Assembly: GCA_002389665.1 (NCBI GenBank) | Contig: DGNO01000001.1 | Coordinates: 707,564-771,563 of the forward strand | Source of the DNA: Rhodobiaceae bacterium UBA4490 | Lineage (GTDB): Bacteria > Pseudomonadota > Alphaproteobacteria > Parvibaculales > Parvibaculaceae | Length of the DNA stretch: 64,000 bases | Reading direction: 5' to 3' | Part shown: positions 1 through 8,146 of the stretch, in pieces | How positions within the stretch are numbered: the first letter of the stretch is position 1 | Layout: each line of letters opens with the position of its first letter | The notes under the pieces: generated by a model | The model's database searches: none | The model's input: only the letters and a program-made list of their open reading frames with translations | What the model was told of the DNA's origin: nothing | Program-made: the position numbers and the translations under genes

Positions 1-427
1 CGACACGCAGGAGGAAGAACACCGCCGCTGCGTCGGTGGAGGCGAGAATGGTGCCGAGTAGCATCCCTTCCAGCCAGCCGACATTGAAAAGAAACTTGGC
101 GGCCGTCCCCGTCAATCCGGCGGTGAGCAGCACCCCCGCCGTCGCCAAGACCACGGCAGGCACACCCGCTGCCCGGTAGGAGCGGAAGCGCGTTGCGTAG
201 CCGCTGTCGAAAAGAATGACGGAAAGCGCGATGGAGCCGATGAGATAGGCCGTGCCCGCATCGTTGAAGACGACGAGACCGAAGCCGTCTTCCCCCGCCG
301 CAAGCCCCACCACGAGGAAGACAAGCAGCAAGGGTGAGCCGATGCGGAAGGAAAGAAGGCTGGAAAGAATGGCGGCGCAGACAAGCCCGGCAACGATAAA
401 AATGGCGACGGTCTGCGCTTCGAGCAT
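1..427 (-). CDS. cvrA: Potassium/proton antiporter, CvrA/NhaP2 family (N-terminal part)
   Basis: This is the N-terminal 142 residues of a CPA1-type cation/proton antiporter of the inner membrane; the rest lies beyond the window's left edge. The start is the ATG at 425-427. The visible part holds about four hydrophobic helices and family features: a GSPLLLVFLVVGLAAGEDG segment near residues 30-48, an ILFDSGY segment near 71-77 and the STDAAAVF segment near 130-137. Together they match the NhaP2/CvrA N-terminus helix by helix. Members export K+ or Na+ in exchange for H+ and help osmotic and pH adjustment. It is transcribed divergently from the MFS gene. Family assignment is good; ion specificity is inferred. 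Confidence 0.85.
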   Translation of the reverse strand, partial: MLEAQTVAIFIVAGLVCAAILSSLLSFRIGSPLLLVFLVVGLAAGEDGFGLVVFNDAGTAYLIGSIALSVILFDSGYATRFRSYRAAGVPAVVLATAGVLLTAGLTGTAAKFLFNVGWLEGMLLGTILASTDAAAVFFLLRV

Positions 428-579
428 TCAGTTCCTGCCTCGTGTTTCACATGTGACGGCAATTTTATCCCGCAATTTTGCCGCTACATTGTAGAAACAG
501 TATTAAAGGCCGGATTGTTCGCTTCCAAACCGAATTCACCGGGCAGCCGTTCCGCAATAACAAGAAAAGCGCTTAAGAA
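428..579. promoter_or_regulatory. Divergent promoter region between cvrA and the MFS gene
   Basis: This 152-bp intergenic stretch must carry promoters for both divergent genes. It contains a perfect 10-bp palindrome TCACATGTGA at 447-456, twenty bases upstream of the cvrA start, which could be an operator. No convincing -35/-10 pair was seen on either strand. The stretch is more AT-rich than the flanking genes. Confidence 0.35.
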
Positions 580-1767
580 ATGGCCGAGATCACCCAAAAA
601 GGCGCCCTGAGCGAAAAAGAACGCATCAAGAGCCTTGCCGCCGTCATTGCCTGCATCACGGCTGTCGGCATGGGGCTCGGCCTCTCGATCCCCTTGCTCG
701 CCCTCCAGCTTGAGCAGCGCGGCACGGACACGGCGCTGATCGGCCTCAATACCGCCATGCCAGCGCTTGCCACGCTGGTCTTCACGCCCTTCATTCCGGC
801 CCTTCTGCGCCGGGTGCAACCGGACCGGTTTCTCCTGGTCTGCATGGCGCTCTCGGCGGTCTGTATGCCCTGCTATTTCCTCTTCCCGAATATCTGGGCC
901 TGGTTTCCCATCCGCTTCATCAACGGCATCGCGCTGACCGGGCTTTTCGTCGTCTCGGAATTCTGGATCAACCAGCTTGCGGACGAAAAAAGCCGCGGCA
1001 AACTGATCGGCCTTTACGGCGCCATTCTTTCCGGCGGCTTTGCCATCGGCCCGCTCATTCTGGCGCTGGTGGGCAGCGAAGGCGCGCTGCCCTTCCTCAT
1101 CGTCTCTTTTCTGACGGTGAGCGCCAGCATTCCGCTTTTCCTTGCCTGGGGTCTTGCCCCGCGCGTGGAAGAAGCGCCGAGCCGGGGGCTTTTGACCTTT
1201 CTCTTCGTCGCCCCCGCCGCCACCCTTGCCGGGCTCATCTATGGGGCAACGGAGACCAATATTTTCAATCTCCTGCCCATCTATGCCCTGCGCACCGGCC
1301 AGACGGCGGAAACCGCCGCCCTGGTGCTCACCGTCTTCGGGGCGGGCAACATCCTCTTCCAGATCCCCATCGGGGCTCTGGCGGACCGGATGGACCGCCG
1401 CCTCGTCCTTCTTATCTGCGCGGGCTTCGGTTTTGCGGGCACGGCGCTCCTGCCCCTCGTCTCCCAGAGCATCTATCTCTTCATCCCCTCGCTTTTCGTC
1501 TTCGGCGGCGTGGTGGTGGGCATGTACACGGTCGGCCTCACCCTCCTCGGGGAGCGCTTCCGGGGGGCGGACCTTGCCTCGGCCAATGCCACTTTCGTCA
1601 TGCTCTATTCGGTGGGCGCCCTTGCCGGGCCGCCGCTCGCCGGGCTTTCCATGGACGTCTGGGACCCGCACGGCCTTGCCGTCTTCATGGCCGGGCTGAT
1701 CGGGGTCTATCTCATTCTGGTGGGCTGGCGCTATTCGACCCCGAAGCCGCGCGATCCCATGGCCTGA
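580..1767 (+). CDS. MFS transporter
   Basis: A 395-residue integral membrane protein with about 12 hydrophobic segments in two halves, split by a charged central loop near residues 195-205. A basic loop between helices 2 and 3 (RRVQPDR, residues ~71-77) and its counterpart in the second half (ALADRMDRR, ~266-274) are the duplicated MFS loop motif. It resembles the YcaD/UMF-type group of drug or metabolite exporters, but the substrate cannot be read from sequence. It lies upstream of rpmG on the same strand, a neighbourhood (MFS-rpmG-pleD-divK) common in Hyphomicrobiales. The ATG has only a weak purine-rich stretch upstream. Confidence 0.85.
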   Translation: MAEITQKGALSEKERIKSLAAVIACITAVGMGLGLSIPLLALQLEQRGTDTALIGLNTAMPALATLVFTPFIPALLRRVQPDRFLLVCMALSAVCMPCYFLFPNIWAWFPIRFINGIALTGLFVVSEFWINQLADEKSRGKLIGLYGAILSGGFAIGPLILALVGSEGALPFLIVSFLTVSASIPLFLAWGLAPRVEEAPSRGLLTFLFVAPAATLAGLIYGATETNIFNLLPIYALRTGQTAETAALVLTVFGAGNILFQIPIGALADRMDRRLVLLICAGFGFAGTALLPLVSQSIYLFIPSLFVFGGVVVGMYTVGLTLLGERFRGADLASANATFVMLYSVGALAGPPLAGLSMDVWDPHGLAVFMAGLIGVYLILVGWRYSTPKPRDPMA

Positions 1768-1842
1768 GCCCCGCTTGAGGTTCAAAGACCTCGAAAAGGG
1801 CCAAAATCTGCGATTCGGCGGGCCCTGGCCCTCAAGCCATGC

Positions 1843-1870
1843 TTGACATCGCCCGCGCGATGGGTAGTCT
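1843..1870 (+). promoter_or_regulatory. Sigma-70-type promoter for rpmG
   Basis: A consensus -35 TTGACA (1843-1848) is followed after 16 bp by TAGTCT (1865-1870), a recognisable -10. Initiation near 1877 would leave a leader of about 70 nt before the rpmG start at 1949. A good TGAGGA ribosome binding site sits at 1936-1941. Confidence 0.6.
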
Positions 1871-1948
1871 GCGGCGCAATTCCGAGGCACCAATTGTGAG
1901 ACTTCCGTCCGGACTCGGCCGCGGCGGGCAAAGATTGAGGATTTCGCG

Positions 1949-2116
1949 ATGGCGAAGCCGACCACGCTGAAAATCAGGCTCGAAAGCACCGCGGGCACGG
2001 GCTACTTCTACGTCACGAAGAAGAACACCCGTACGATGACCGAGAAACTGGTCATCAAGAAATACGACCCCGTCGCGCGCAAGCACGTCGAGTTCAAGGA
2101 AAACAAGATCAAGTAA
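1949..2116 (+). CDS. rpmG: 50S ribosomal protein L33
   Basis: A 55-residue basic protein, the normal length for L33, beginning [11 protein letters not shown] and ending in an ENKIK tail. It binds 23S rRNA near the E site of the large subunit. It has no cysteines, so it is the zinc-free form, which does not depend on zinc supply. The start is fixed by TGAGGA seven bases upstream. It has its own promoter at 1843-1870 and a strong terminator at 2171-2206, so it is probably monocistronic. Identification is secure from the whole sequence. Confidence 0.96.
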   Translation: MAKPTTLKIRLESTAGTGYFYVTKKNTRTMTEKLVIKKYDPVARKHVEFKENKIK

Positions 2117-2170
2117 TCTTGGATGCAGGAGCCGCGCTCCTGTTCAATATATTTACCCGCAAGGGTGCCG

Positions 2171-2206
2171 AAGGGCGAGGCTGTCACTCATACAGCCTCG
2201 CCCTTT
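2171..2206 (+). terminator. Rho-independent terminator after rpmG
   Basis: A perfect 12-bp stem (2173-2184 with 2192-2203) closes a 7-nt loop; flanking AA/TT can extend it to 14 bp. It is followed by a short T run. It isolates rpmG from the downstream aldehyde dehydrogenase. Confidence 0.85.
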
Positions 2207-2254
2207 GCTGTATGATGCTCCCAAATCAACGCTTAGTTGCTGAGGGAGGACCAG

Positions 2255-3745
2255 ATGTCCGCAGCAGAAGATTACCGCAAGAAAGCAAGCACGCTCACCT
2301 ACCGCCATCAGGCCTTCATCAATGGCCGCTTCACCGATGCCGCCTCCGGTGAGACCTTCGACAATTACAGCCCGATCGACGGTCAGGTCCTGACCGCCAT
2401 CGCCGCCTGCGACAAGGAAGATGTGGACCGGGCCGTAAAAGCTGCCCGCGCCATCTTCGAAAAAGGCACCTGGTCGGAAATGGCGCCGCGCGAGCGCAAG
2501 ACCGTGATGCTGAAATTCGCGGCGCTCATCGCCGACAATGCCGATGAACTGGCATTGCTCGAAACCCTCGACATGGGCAAACCCATCACCTTCTCCCGCC
2601 AGGGTGACATGGAAGGCGTAGTGCGTACCGTGCAGTGGTATGCCGAAGCCATCGACAAGATTTACGACGAGCTTGCCCCCATGGGCACGGGCGCCGTCGG
2701 CATGATCACCCGCGAGCCGCTCGGCGTTGTCGGCGCGGTCGTGCCCTGGAACTTCCCGCTCCTCATGGCCGCCTGGAAATTCGCGCCCGCTCTTGCCGCC
2801 GGCAACAGCGTCATCATGAAGCCGGCAGAACAGTCTCCCCTCACCTGCCTGCGCGTCGCCGAACTTGCGAGCGAAGCGGGCATCCCCGACGGCGTCTTCC
2901 AGGTGCTGCCCGGCTTCGGAGAAACGGCGGGTCAGGCGCTCGGCCGCCACATGGATGTGGACATGATCGCCTTTACCGGCTCGACGGAGGTCGGCAAGTA
3001 CTTCCTGAAATATTCCGCCGAAACCAACATGAAGCATGTGAGCCTGGAATGCGGCGGCAAGTCCCCCAACATCGTCTTTGCCGATGCGCCGGACCTCGAT
3101 GCCGCCGCTCAAGATGCGGGCATGGCGGTCTTTTATAATTCAGGCCAGGTCTGCGTCGCCGCCACCCGCCTTCTCGTGGAAGAAAGCGTCCATGACGAGT
3201 TTCTGGAGAAGGTGAAAAAGGTCGGCGAAACCATGCAGCCGGGCGACCCGCTCGACCCCGCCACGATGATGGGCACCATGGTCGACAGCGAACAGACCGA
3301 ACGGGTGAAATCCTATATCGAGATCGGCGCCAAGGAAGGCGCAAAGCTCGCCTATGGCGGCAAGCAGGTGCGCCAGAACACGGGCGGCTATTATCTGGAG
3401 CCCACCATCTTCGACGGCGTGAAAAACGACATGCGCATCGCCCGCGAGGAAATTTTCGGCCCCGTTCTTTCCACCCTCACCTTCAAGGATCCTGAAGAGG
3501 CGCTCTCTATCGCCAATGATTCGATCTACGGGCTGCAGGCAAGCGTCTGGACGCGCGACATCAACAAGGCGCACAAGGTGGCGCGCAAACTGAAAGCGGG
3601 CACCGTCAACGTCAACAACACCGATGGCGGCGACATCACCGTGCCTTTCGGCGGCTACAAACAATCCGGCATCGGCCGCGACAAGTCGCTTCACGCTTAC
3701 GACAAATACTCGCAGCTGAAGACGACATATATCGAATTGAAGTGA
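2255..3745 (+). CDS. NAD(P)-dependent aldehyde dehydrogenase, PuuC-like
   Basis: A 496-residue soluble aldehyde dehydrogenase. The general base is Glu265 (LECGGKSP), the catalytic thiol is Cys300 (NSGQVCVA), and the cofactor loop FTGSTEVGK and the EEIFGPV motif are present. The spacing and the C-terminal TVNVNNTDGGDITVPFGGYKQSG region closely follow E. coli PuuC, which oxidises gamma-glutamyl-gamma-aminobutyraldehyde in putrescine breakdown. A wider role on aminoaldehydes or fatty aldehydes is possible because no put/puu genes adjoin it. The start is the ATG behind GGGAGGA (2244-2250); an in-frame TTG at 2237 lies upstream of that ribosome binding site. It is bracketed by terminators, hence probably a single-gene unit. 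Confidence 0.9.
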   Translation: MSAAEDYRKKASTLTYRHQAFINGRFTDAASGETFDNYSPIDGQVLTAIAACDKEDVDRAVKAARAIFEKGTWSEMAPRERKTVMLKFAALIADNADELALLETLDMGKPITFSRQGDMEGVVRTVQWYAEAIDKIYDELAPMGTGAVGMITREPLGVVGAVVPWNFPLLMAAWKFAPALAAGNSVIMKPAEQSPLTCLRVAELASEAGIPDGVFQVLPGFGETAGQALGRHMDVDMIAFTGSTEVGKYFLKYSAETNMKHVSLECGGKSPNIVFADAPDLDAAAQDAGMAVFYNSGQVCVAATRLLVEESVHDEFLEKVKKVGETMQPGDPLDPATMMGTMVDSEQTERVKSYIEIGAKEGAKLAYGGKQVRQNTGGYYLEPTIFDGVKNDMRIAREEIFGPVLSTLTFKDPEEALSIANDSIYGLQASVWTRDINKAHKVARKLKAGTVNVNNTDGGDITVPFGGYKQSGIGRDKSLHAYDKYSQLKTTYIELK

Positions 3746-3787
3746 GGGATTGTGCATCTGCACAAGAAACACATCGGCACAAAAGGC

Positions 3788-3820
3788 AAGGGCCGGCTGC
3801 AAGCAGCCGGCCCTTTCGTT
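3788..3820 (+). terminator. Rho-independent terminator after the aldehyde dehydrogenase
   Basis: A GC-rich stem GGGCCGGCT (3790-3798) pairs with AGCCGGCCC (3805-3813) around a short loop and is followed by TTTCGTTT. It lies 43 bp after the stop codon. Confidence 0.85.
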
Positions 3821-4264
3821 TCCTCGTCGTCACAGGAAACGGCGGCCAATCGGAATTCGCGGCGTAACAGAGGAGGCCACTCCTAACCACGTGCCGACCG
3901 GCCTTCCTCGCGCGCCCGGGAGATGCGGCGGACCCGGACATCGCAAGGACCTAGATGACAAGAAAGGCTCGATACATATATGGCCGGAACCCGGCCATGG
4001 AACCCCCCTTTGCCTTAAGTATAGGGATAGCACGAAGCCTCCGGCGAATGAAGCAGGATAATAGCTAGGCTTAATATGTCATTGTTTTATAATAAAAAAT
4101 TAAGGTTAACGCGGGACTTTAAACCGCAGAAAACAGCCATTTCTCCCAATCAAAACCAGCAGGCCCCTCTCCCCGCCCCAAAACGGGACGGCGGCGGGTG
4201 TGCTGGACTGTAGGAGAAATTGGCGGGCAGAACGGGTGCCTGAAAGGCCGCCCCAAAGACCTCG
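3821..4264. other. Gene-poor stretch between the aldehyde dehydrogenase and pleD
   Basis: About 444 bp between a plus-strand terminator and the 3' end of minus-strand pleD. The only plausible coding element is the 37-codon ORF at 3955-4068. Before it lies a GC-rich segment with small inverted repeats (for example GGAG/CTCC near 3871-3884). After it comes an AT-rich block (4070-4115) including TTTATAATAAAAAATTAAGG, then GC-rich sequence up to the pleD stop. Nothing resembling a tRNA, insertion sequence or known RNA family was recognised. Confidence 0.5.
3955..4068 (+). CDS. Candidate small basic protein (37 residues)
   Basis: An ATG at 3955 sits five bases after AAGGA (3945-3949) and opens a 37-codon frame ending in TAG. 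The peptide begins MTRKARYIYGRNPAMEPP and ends RSLRRMKQDNS. It has eight Lys/Arg against two acidic residues and no long hydrophobic segment, so it would be a soluble, strongly basic micro-protein. No family was recognised. Support is the ribosome binding site, its placement in a gene-poor gap after a terminator, and a coherent basic/aromatic composition. It could still be a chance frame; conservation would decide. Confidence 0.4.
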   Translation: MTRKARYIYGRNPAMEPPFALSIGIARSLRRMKQDNS

Positions 4265-5641
4265 TTAAGCGGCCTCGGCAACCACCCGGTTGCGGCCTTC
4301 GCGCTTGGCACGGTAAAGCGCCTGGTCGGCCCGCTCGAGCAGTGCGGAAGCATCATCGGCAATCCCGAGCGTTGCTGCCACACCGATGCTGACGGTGATT
4401 TTCAGCTCCACCGCACCTTGCGCTGCAGCAAAAGCCCGGTCGGCGATCTGCTGGCGCAGCCTCTCGGCAATCGAATAGGCGAGCGCCACATCCGTGTCGG
4501 GCATGACGACGACGAATTCTTCCCCGCCCATCCGGCAGGCAAGATCGACGCCGCGCACATTGGCCTGCATGCGCCGGGCGAATTCTTTCAGCACATCATC
4601 GCCCACCGCGTGGCCGTGCGTGTCGTTGACCGGCTTGAAATAATCAATGTCGAGGACAAGCAGCGAGACGGGTTTGCCGGTCTCGTTATGCTGCGCCACC
4701 AGCGTGCCCAGATGGTGGGTCATGTAGCGGCGGTTATAAAGCCCGGTCAGCGGATCCGTGATGGCCGCCTCGAGGCTTTCCTGCACCGTCTGGCGCAGTT
4801 GATCCTGATAGCGCTTGTGGCGCAGCTGCGTCTTACAGCGGGCCAGCAGCTCGCTGCGGTCCAGCGGACGCAACAGATAATCGTTCACGCCAATGTCGAG
4901 CGCGCGCACGAGGCGGGGCATGTCGCCCTCTTCCACAAGCGCCAGCACCGGAATATTGCGGGTCGCATCGAGCGATTTGAGCTGCGAGCATAGCCGCAGC
5001 CCGTCCACTTCCTGCAGCGACAGGCTGATGACGATGAGATCGTAGCGATTGTCCTGCACGACGGAGAGAAGCCGGTTCGGATCGCCGAGCACGGCCACGT
5101 CATGCACTTCCGCCAGCGTTTCGGCGATGCGGCGGCAGGAGATTTCACGGTCGTCGAGCAGCAGCACGCGGCCTTTGATTTCGCAGCTCGGCCCTTCCGG
5201 CTCACCCGGCTCCACAAGGCCGATGCGCTGGCCCGTGCTTTCGCGCATGCGCAGCTCATCCATGAGCATTTTCAGGCGCACCAGGCTTTTCACGCGGGCA
5301 AAGAGCGCCACGTCGTTCACCGGTTTGGTGAGGAAATCGTCGGCGCCGGCCTCAAGACCTTGCACGCGGTCGCTCTGCTGGTCGAGCGCGGTCACCATGA
5401 TCACGGGAATATGCTGGGTGCGGGCATCGGCGCGCAAACGGCGGCAAACTTCGAAGCCGTCCATGCCGGGCATCATCACGTCGAGAAGAACGATGTCGGG
5501 CAGTTCTTTCTGCGCAACTTCCAATGCTTCCGGTCCGGAAGCCGCCTGCAGCACCTCGAAATACTCAGCCGATAACTTAGCGTCGAGTAGCTTTAGGTTG
5601 GCCGGGACATCGTCGACAATGAGAACTCTGGCCGTCACCAC
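4265..5641 (-). CDS. pleD: PleD-type response regulator / diguanylate cyclase (REC-REC-GGDEF)
   Basis: A 458-residue cytoplasmic diguanylate cyclase making c-di-GMP from two GTP, activated by phosphorylation. REC1 (residues 1-~120) has acidic residues D10/D11, phosphoacceptor D54 and K106. REC2 (~155-275) is a degenerate adaptor with Ser206 where the phospho-Asp should be, as in known PleD proteins. The C-terminal cyclase (~290-455) has GGEEF at 372-376 and an inhibitory I-site R363-G-V-D366 exactly five residues earlier, so product inhibition is expected. The GTG start abuts the divK stop, so the two are co-translated. In Caulobacter PleD drives the swarmer-to-stalked transition; a polarity role here is inferred. 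Confidence 0.95.
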   Translation of the reverse strand: MVTARVLIVDDVPANLKLLDAKLSAEYFEVLQAASGPEALEVAQKELPDIVLLDVMMPGMDGFEVCRRLRADARTQHIPVIMVTALDQQSDRVQGLEAGADDFLTKPVNDVALFARVKSLVRLKMLMDELRMRESTGQRIGLVEPGEPEGPSCEIKGRVLLLDDREISCRRIAETLAEVHDVAVLGDPNRLLSVVQDNRYDLIVISLSLQEVDGLRLCSQLKSLDATRNIPVLALVEEGDMPRLVRALDIGVNDYLLRPLDRSELLARCKTQLRHKRYQDQLRQTVQESLEAAITDPLTGLYNRRYMTHHLGTLVAQHNETGKPVSLLVLDIDYFKPVNDTHGHAVGDDVLKEFARRMQANVRGVDLACRMGGEEFVVVMPDTDVALAYSIAERLRQQIADRAFAAAQGAVELKITVSIGVAATLGIADDASALLERADQALYRAKREGRNRVVAEAA

Positions 5642-6007
5642 TTACCCCAAAAAACGCTGAACGGTTTCCAGAAATTGCGTGACCGAAATCGGCTTGGCGA
5701 TATAGGCCTCGCACCCCCCCTCGCGGATCTTTTCCTCGTCGCCCTTCATGGCGAATGCCGTCACGGCAACCACCGGGATGGAGCGCAAATTATCGTCTTC
5801 CTTCAACCACTTGGTGACTTCCAGCCCGGACACTTCCGGCAGCTGGATATCCATGAGAATAAGGTCGGGATGATTGGCGCGGGCGATTTCCAGAGCTTCG
5901 ATACCGTCCCGCGTCTGCAAGGTGGTATACCCGTGAGCATCCAGCAGATCGTGGAACAGCTTCATATTGAGCTCGTTGTCTTCCACGATAAGAACCGTTT
6001 TCGACAT
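5642..6007 (-). CDS. divK: Single-domain response regulator DivK
   Basis: A 121-residue stand-alone receiver domain with no output domain. It shows the acidic pair E9/D10, phosphoacceptor D53 (LILMDIQLP), the conserved Thr of [10 protein letters not shown] and the Lys of IAKPIS. The near-complete match to DivK supports a role in the DivJ/PleC-DivK-DivL circuit that lowers CtrA activity and controls asymmetric division in alphaproteobacteria. It is the first gene of a divK-pleD operon; the upstream 6008-6188 region carries a near-consensus CtrA-like box. Confidence 0.95.
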   Translation of the reverse strand: MSKTVLIVEDNELNMKLFHDLLDAHGYTTLQTRDGIEALEIARANHPDLILMDIQLPEVSGLEVTKWLKEDDNLRSIPVVAVTAFAMKGDEEKIREGGCEAYIAKPISVTQFLETVQRFLG

Positions 6008-6092
6008 TGCTTTCGAAGCTCCCCTGGGAAAAACATCCGGTTACCAGACAGAGAAGGTTCCGGCTGGCTTGTTACAGTTGAACTCAATATCG

Positions 6093-6108
6093 TTAACTAA
6101 GTCTTTAA
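6093..6108 (-). promoter_or_regulatory. CtrA-like box upstream of divK (imperfect)
   Basis: Two TTAA half-sites (read on the minus strand, the second as TTAAC) are separated by 8 bp, 86 bp upstream of the divK start. The CtrA consensus TTAA-N7-TTAAC needs 7 bp, so spacing is off by one. divK is CtrA-regulated in Caulobacter, which makes the placement suggestive only. Confidence 0.3.
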
Positions 6109-6188
6109 AGGCAGACTGGAAGAAGCAGTTCTTTGCTGAAACCCGCCGGATACTTAAAATTGTCTTTCTGAGGAAAAAGGGCCTGTAA

Positions 6189-6467
6189 ATGCAGAAAGAT
6201 ACTGCCGAAACCATCGCCCTTCAGGGCCTTGCCTATATCGCGGAAAACGAAAGCGAGCTTACCGCATTCCTGGAGGCGACCGGCGTCGATATTAAGACTT
6301 TGCGGGCCAACGCCTCGAGCCCTCATATTCTGGCCGGCGTGATCGACTTCCTCATGATGGACGACAAGCGCCTCCTCGCATTTTGCGAAGAGGCGGGCCT
6401 GCCCCCCGAAACACCGGGCGAGGCCCGCCAGGCCCTGCCCGGCGGCGACCAGCCTCACTGGACTTGA
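6189..6467 (+). CDS. DUF3572 family protein
   Basis: A 92-residue acidic soluble protein matching the DUF3572 family of alphaproteobacteria. It has the family pattern ETIALQGLAYIAE near the N-terminus and ILAGVIDFLMMDDKRLLAFCEEAGL in the middle; these are predicted helices with no catalytic motif. Function is unknown. The gene sits divergently from divK, a conserved location that hints at a cell-cycle or replication-linked role but does not prove it. It is followed closely by the HAD-family gene. Confidence 0.85.
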   Translation: MQKDTAETIALQGLAYIAENESELTAFLEATGVDIKTLRANASSPHILAGVIDFLMMDDKRLLAFCEEAGLPPETPGEARQALPGGDQPHWT

Positions 6468-6493
6468 GGCCCCGCCCGGGCGATAAAACTGCC

Positions 6494-7186
6494 ATGAAAG
6501 CTCCCGAACCAGATTTCCTTGCCCTGGACGCAGCGGTGCAGGCCCAGATCGACGCGCTGGACCTTGCCACCGGCCGCCCCCTCATCATTTCCGATGCCGA
6601 TGAAGTGCTTTTGCAATTCGTGCAAGGCCTGGAGGTCTATTTGGAGCGCCAGGGCCTCTGGCTCGATCTGCAGAGCTTTGCACTCACGGGCAATGTGCGC
6701 CGCATCGGCACGAATGAGCGCATTCCCGCCGCCGAGATGCCGGATATTCTGGGCGGTTTCTTTGCCTCCGAAACCGCCTCGCTGAAAGCAGTGCCGGATG
6801 CCGCCGAGACACTGGCCGACCTTTCGAAGCGTGCGCAAATCGTGGTGCTCACCAATGTGCCGCAGGATCAGCGCGATGCGCGCGCCGCCTGCCTGGCGGG
6901 CCAAGGGCTCGATTATCCCGTCATCGCCAACACGGGCCTGAAGGGCGGCGCGGTGCGCTATCTGGCCGAGGCAGCCGGCCGCGCGCCCGTCTTCTTCCTC
7001 GATGACATTCCGCATAATATTTCGGCCGTCGCCAAGGCACATGAGGAAAGCCAGCGCATTCATTTCATCGCCGATGAGCGCCTGGCAAAATTGCTGCCGC
7101 CCTGCGACGACAGCCATTTCCACACGACAAAATGGCAGCTGGCAGGCGATTTCATCCATTCCCGGCTGGACGAAACCGGCTTTTAA
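6494..7186 (+). CDS. HAD-superfamily hydrolase
   Basis: A 230-residue protein with the HAD core. Motif I is ISDADEVLLQF (D-A-D-E-V, nucleophile Asp ~36), motif II the Thr of VVLTNVP, motif III a Lys in GLKGGAVRYLAE, and motif IV the acidic pair in FFLDDIPHN. Such enzymes are usually small-molecule phosphatases; the substrate is unknown. The ATG at 6494 follows the DUF3572 stop by 26 bp. The next gene, a ROK sugar kinase, begins 12 bp after this stop, so the two are probably co-transcribed and might act on phosphosugars (inference). Confidence 0.75.
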   Translation: MKAPEPDFLALDAAVQAQIDALDLATGRPLIISDADEVLLQFVQGLEVYLERQGLWLDLQSFALTGNVRRIGTNERIPAAEMPDILGGFFASETASLKAVPDAAETLADLSKRAQIVVLTNVPQDQRDARAACLAGQGLDYPVIANTGLKGGAVRYLAEAAGRAPVFFLDDIPHNISAVAKAHEESQRIHFIADERLAKLLPPCDDSHFHTTKWQLAGDFIHSRLDETGF

Positions 7187-7198
7187 GCGGCACGCCCC

Positions 7199-8113
7199 AT
7201 GCGCATCGGCATCGACCTTGGCGGCACGAAAATCGAAGGCATTCTGCTTGCCCCGGATGGCCGGGTATTAGCCCGTGAGCGGCGCGAAACGCCGCGCGGG
7301 GATTATCCCGCCACGCTGGAGGCCGTTGCCGCGCTCTGCGCCGCGCTGAAGAAACAAGCAGGCGGCAAAGCCACGATCGGCATCGGCATGCCCGGCGCCC
7401 CTTCACCCGCCACCGGCCTCATCAAAAACGCCAACTCCACCTGGCTGATCGGCAAGCCCCTGCAGGCCGATCTCGAAGCCAGCCTCGGCCAGCCCGTGCG
7501 CCTTGCCAATGACGCCGACTGCTTTGCCCTGTCGGAAGCTGCCGATGGCGCAGGCGCAGGCGCGCGCTCCCTCTTCGGCGTCATTCTGGGCACCGGTGTG
7601 GGCGGCGGCCTCGTCTATGAAGGCCGCCTCATCAATGGCCCCAATGCCATTGCAGGTGAATGGGGCCACAATCCCCTGCCCGCCCCTCAGGAAGGAGAAT
7701 TGCCGGGGCCCGACTGTTATTGCGGACGGCGCGGCTGCATCGAAACCTGGCTCTCGGGCCCGGGTCTCGCGGAAGACCATTTCCGCATCACCGGTGAGAG
7801 GACGAAAACCCAGGCCCTTGAGGCCCGCGCCGCTTCAGGCGATGCGGCAGCCGCCGCCACCCTCGCGCGCTATGCGGACAGGCTGGCCCGCGCGCTTGCC
7901 GGGGTGATCAATATTTTCGATCCGGAAGTGATCGTGCTGGGCGGCGGGCTTTCCAACCTCACCTTTCTTTATGAGGCTGTGCCCGCCCGCTGGGCGCGGT
8001 ATATTTTCTCCGACCAGGTGGCAACGCGCCTCAAGCCCAATCTGCATGGCGATTCCAGCGGCGTGCGCGGAGCGGCCTGGCTGTGGAGCGAAGCGGAAGC
8101 CGCCGCGCTTTAA
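7199..8113 (+). CDS. mak: ROK-family fructokinase (Mak-like)
   Basis: A 304-residue cytosolic sugar kinase of the ROK family. It has the N-terminal phosphate loop IDLGGTK (residues 5-11), a LANDADCFALSEA segment whose Asp is the expected catalytic base, a GTGVGGG loop, and the zinc-binding GEWGHN...CYCGRRGCIE signature. Similarity to E. coli Mak runs along the length, including the C-terminal HGDSSGVRGAAWLW. Fructose to fructose-6-phosphate is the likely reaction, though mannose or N-acetylated sugars cannot be excluded. It lies between the HAD gene and dinB on the same strand. Confidence 0.88.
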   Translation: MRIGIDLGGTKIEGILLAPDGRVLARERRETPRGDYPATLEAVAALCAALKKQAGGKATIGIGMPGAPSPATGLIKNANSTWLIGKPLQADLEASLGQPVRLANDADCFALSEAADGAGAGARSLFGVILGTGVGGGLVYEGRLINGPNAIAGEWGHNPLPAPQEGELPGPDCYCGRRGCIETWLSGPGLAEDHFRITGERTKTQALEARAASGDAAAAATLARYADRLARALAGVINIFDPEVIVLGGGLSNLTFLYEAVPARWARYIFSDQVATRLKPNLHGDSSGVRGAAWLWSEAEAAAL

Positions 8114-8146
8114 GCGGCTTGCCGCAAAAAACATCAAGGGAGCCAG

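Noticed and set aside
484..1998. A 504-codon open frame on the minus strand opposite the MFS gene
   Set aside because: It is antisense to a membrane protein gene with the expected helix pattern, and its product is a charged, low-complexity Arg/Glu/Gly sequence.
2237..2257. TTG at 2237 as the start of the PuuC-like aldehyde dehydrogenase
   Set aside because: The strong GGGAGGA lies between it and the ATG at 2255, which fits standard spacing; the six extra residues are not expected in the family.
4080..4110. TATAAT-containing AT block as a promoter
   Set aside because: It lies between convergent 3' ends with no gene positioned to use it. No matching -35 was found at 16-18 bp.
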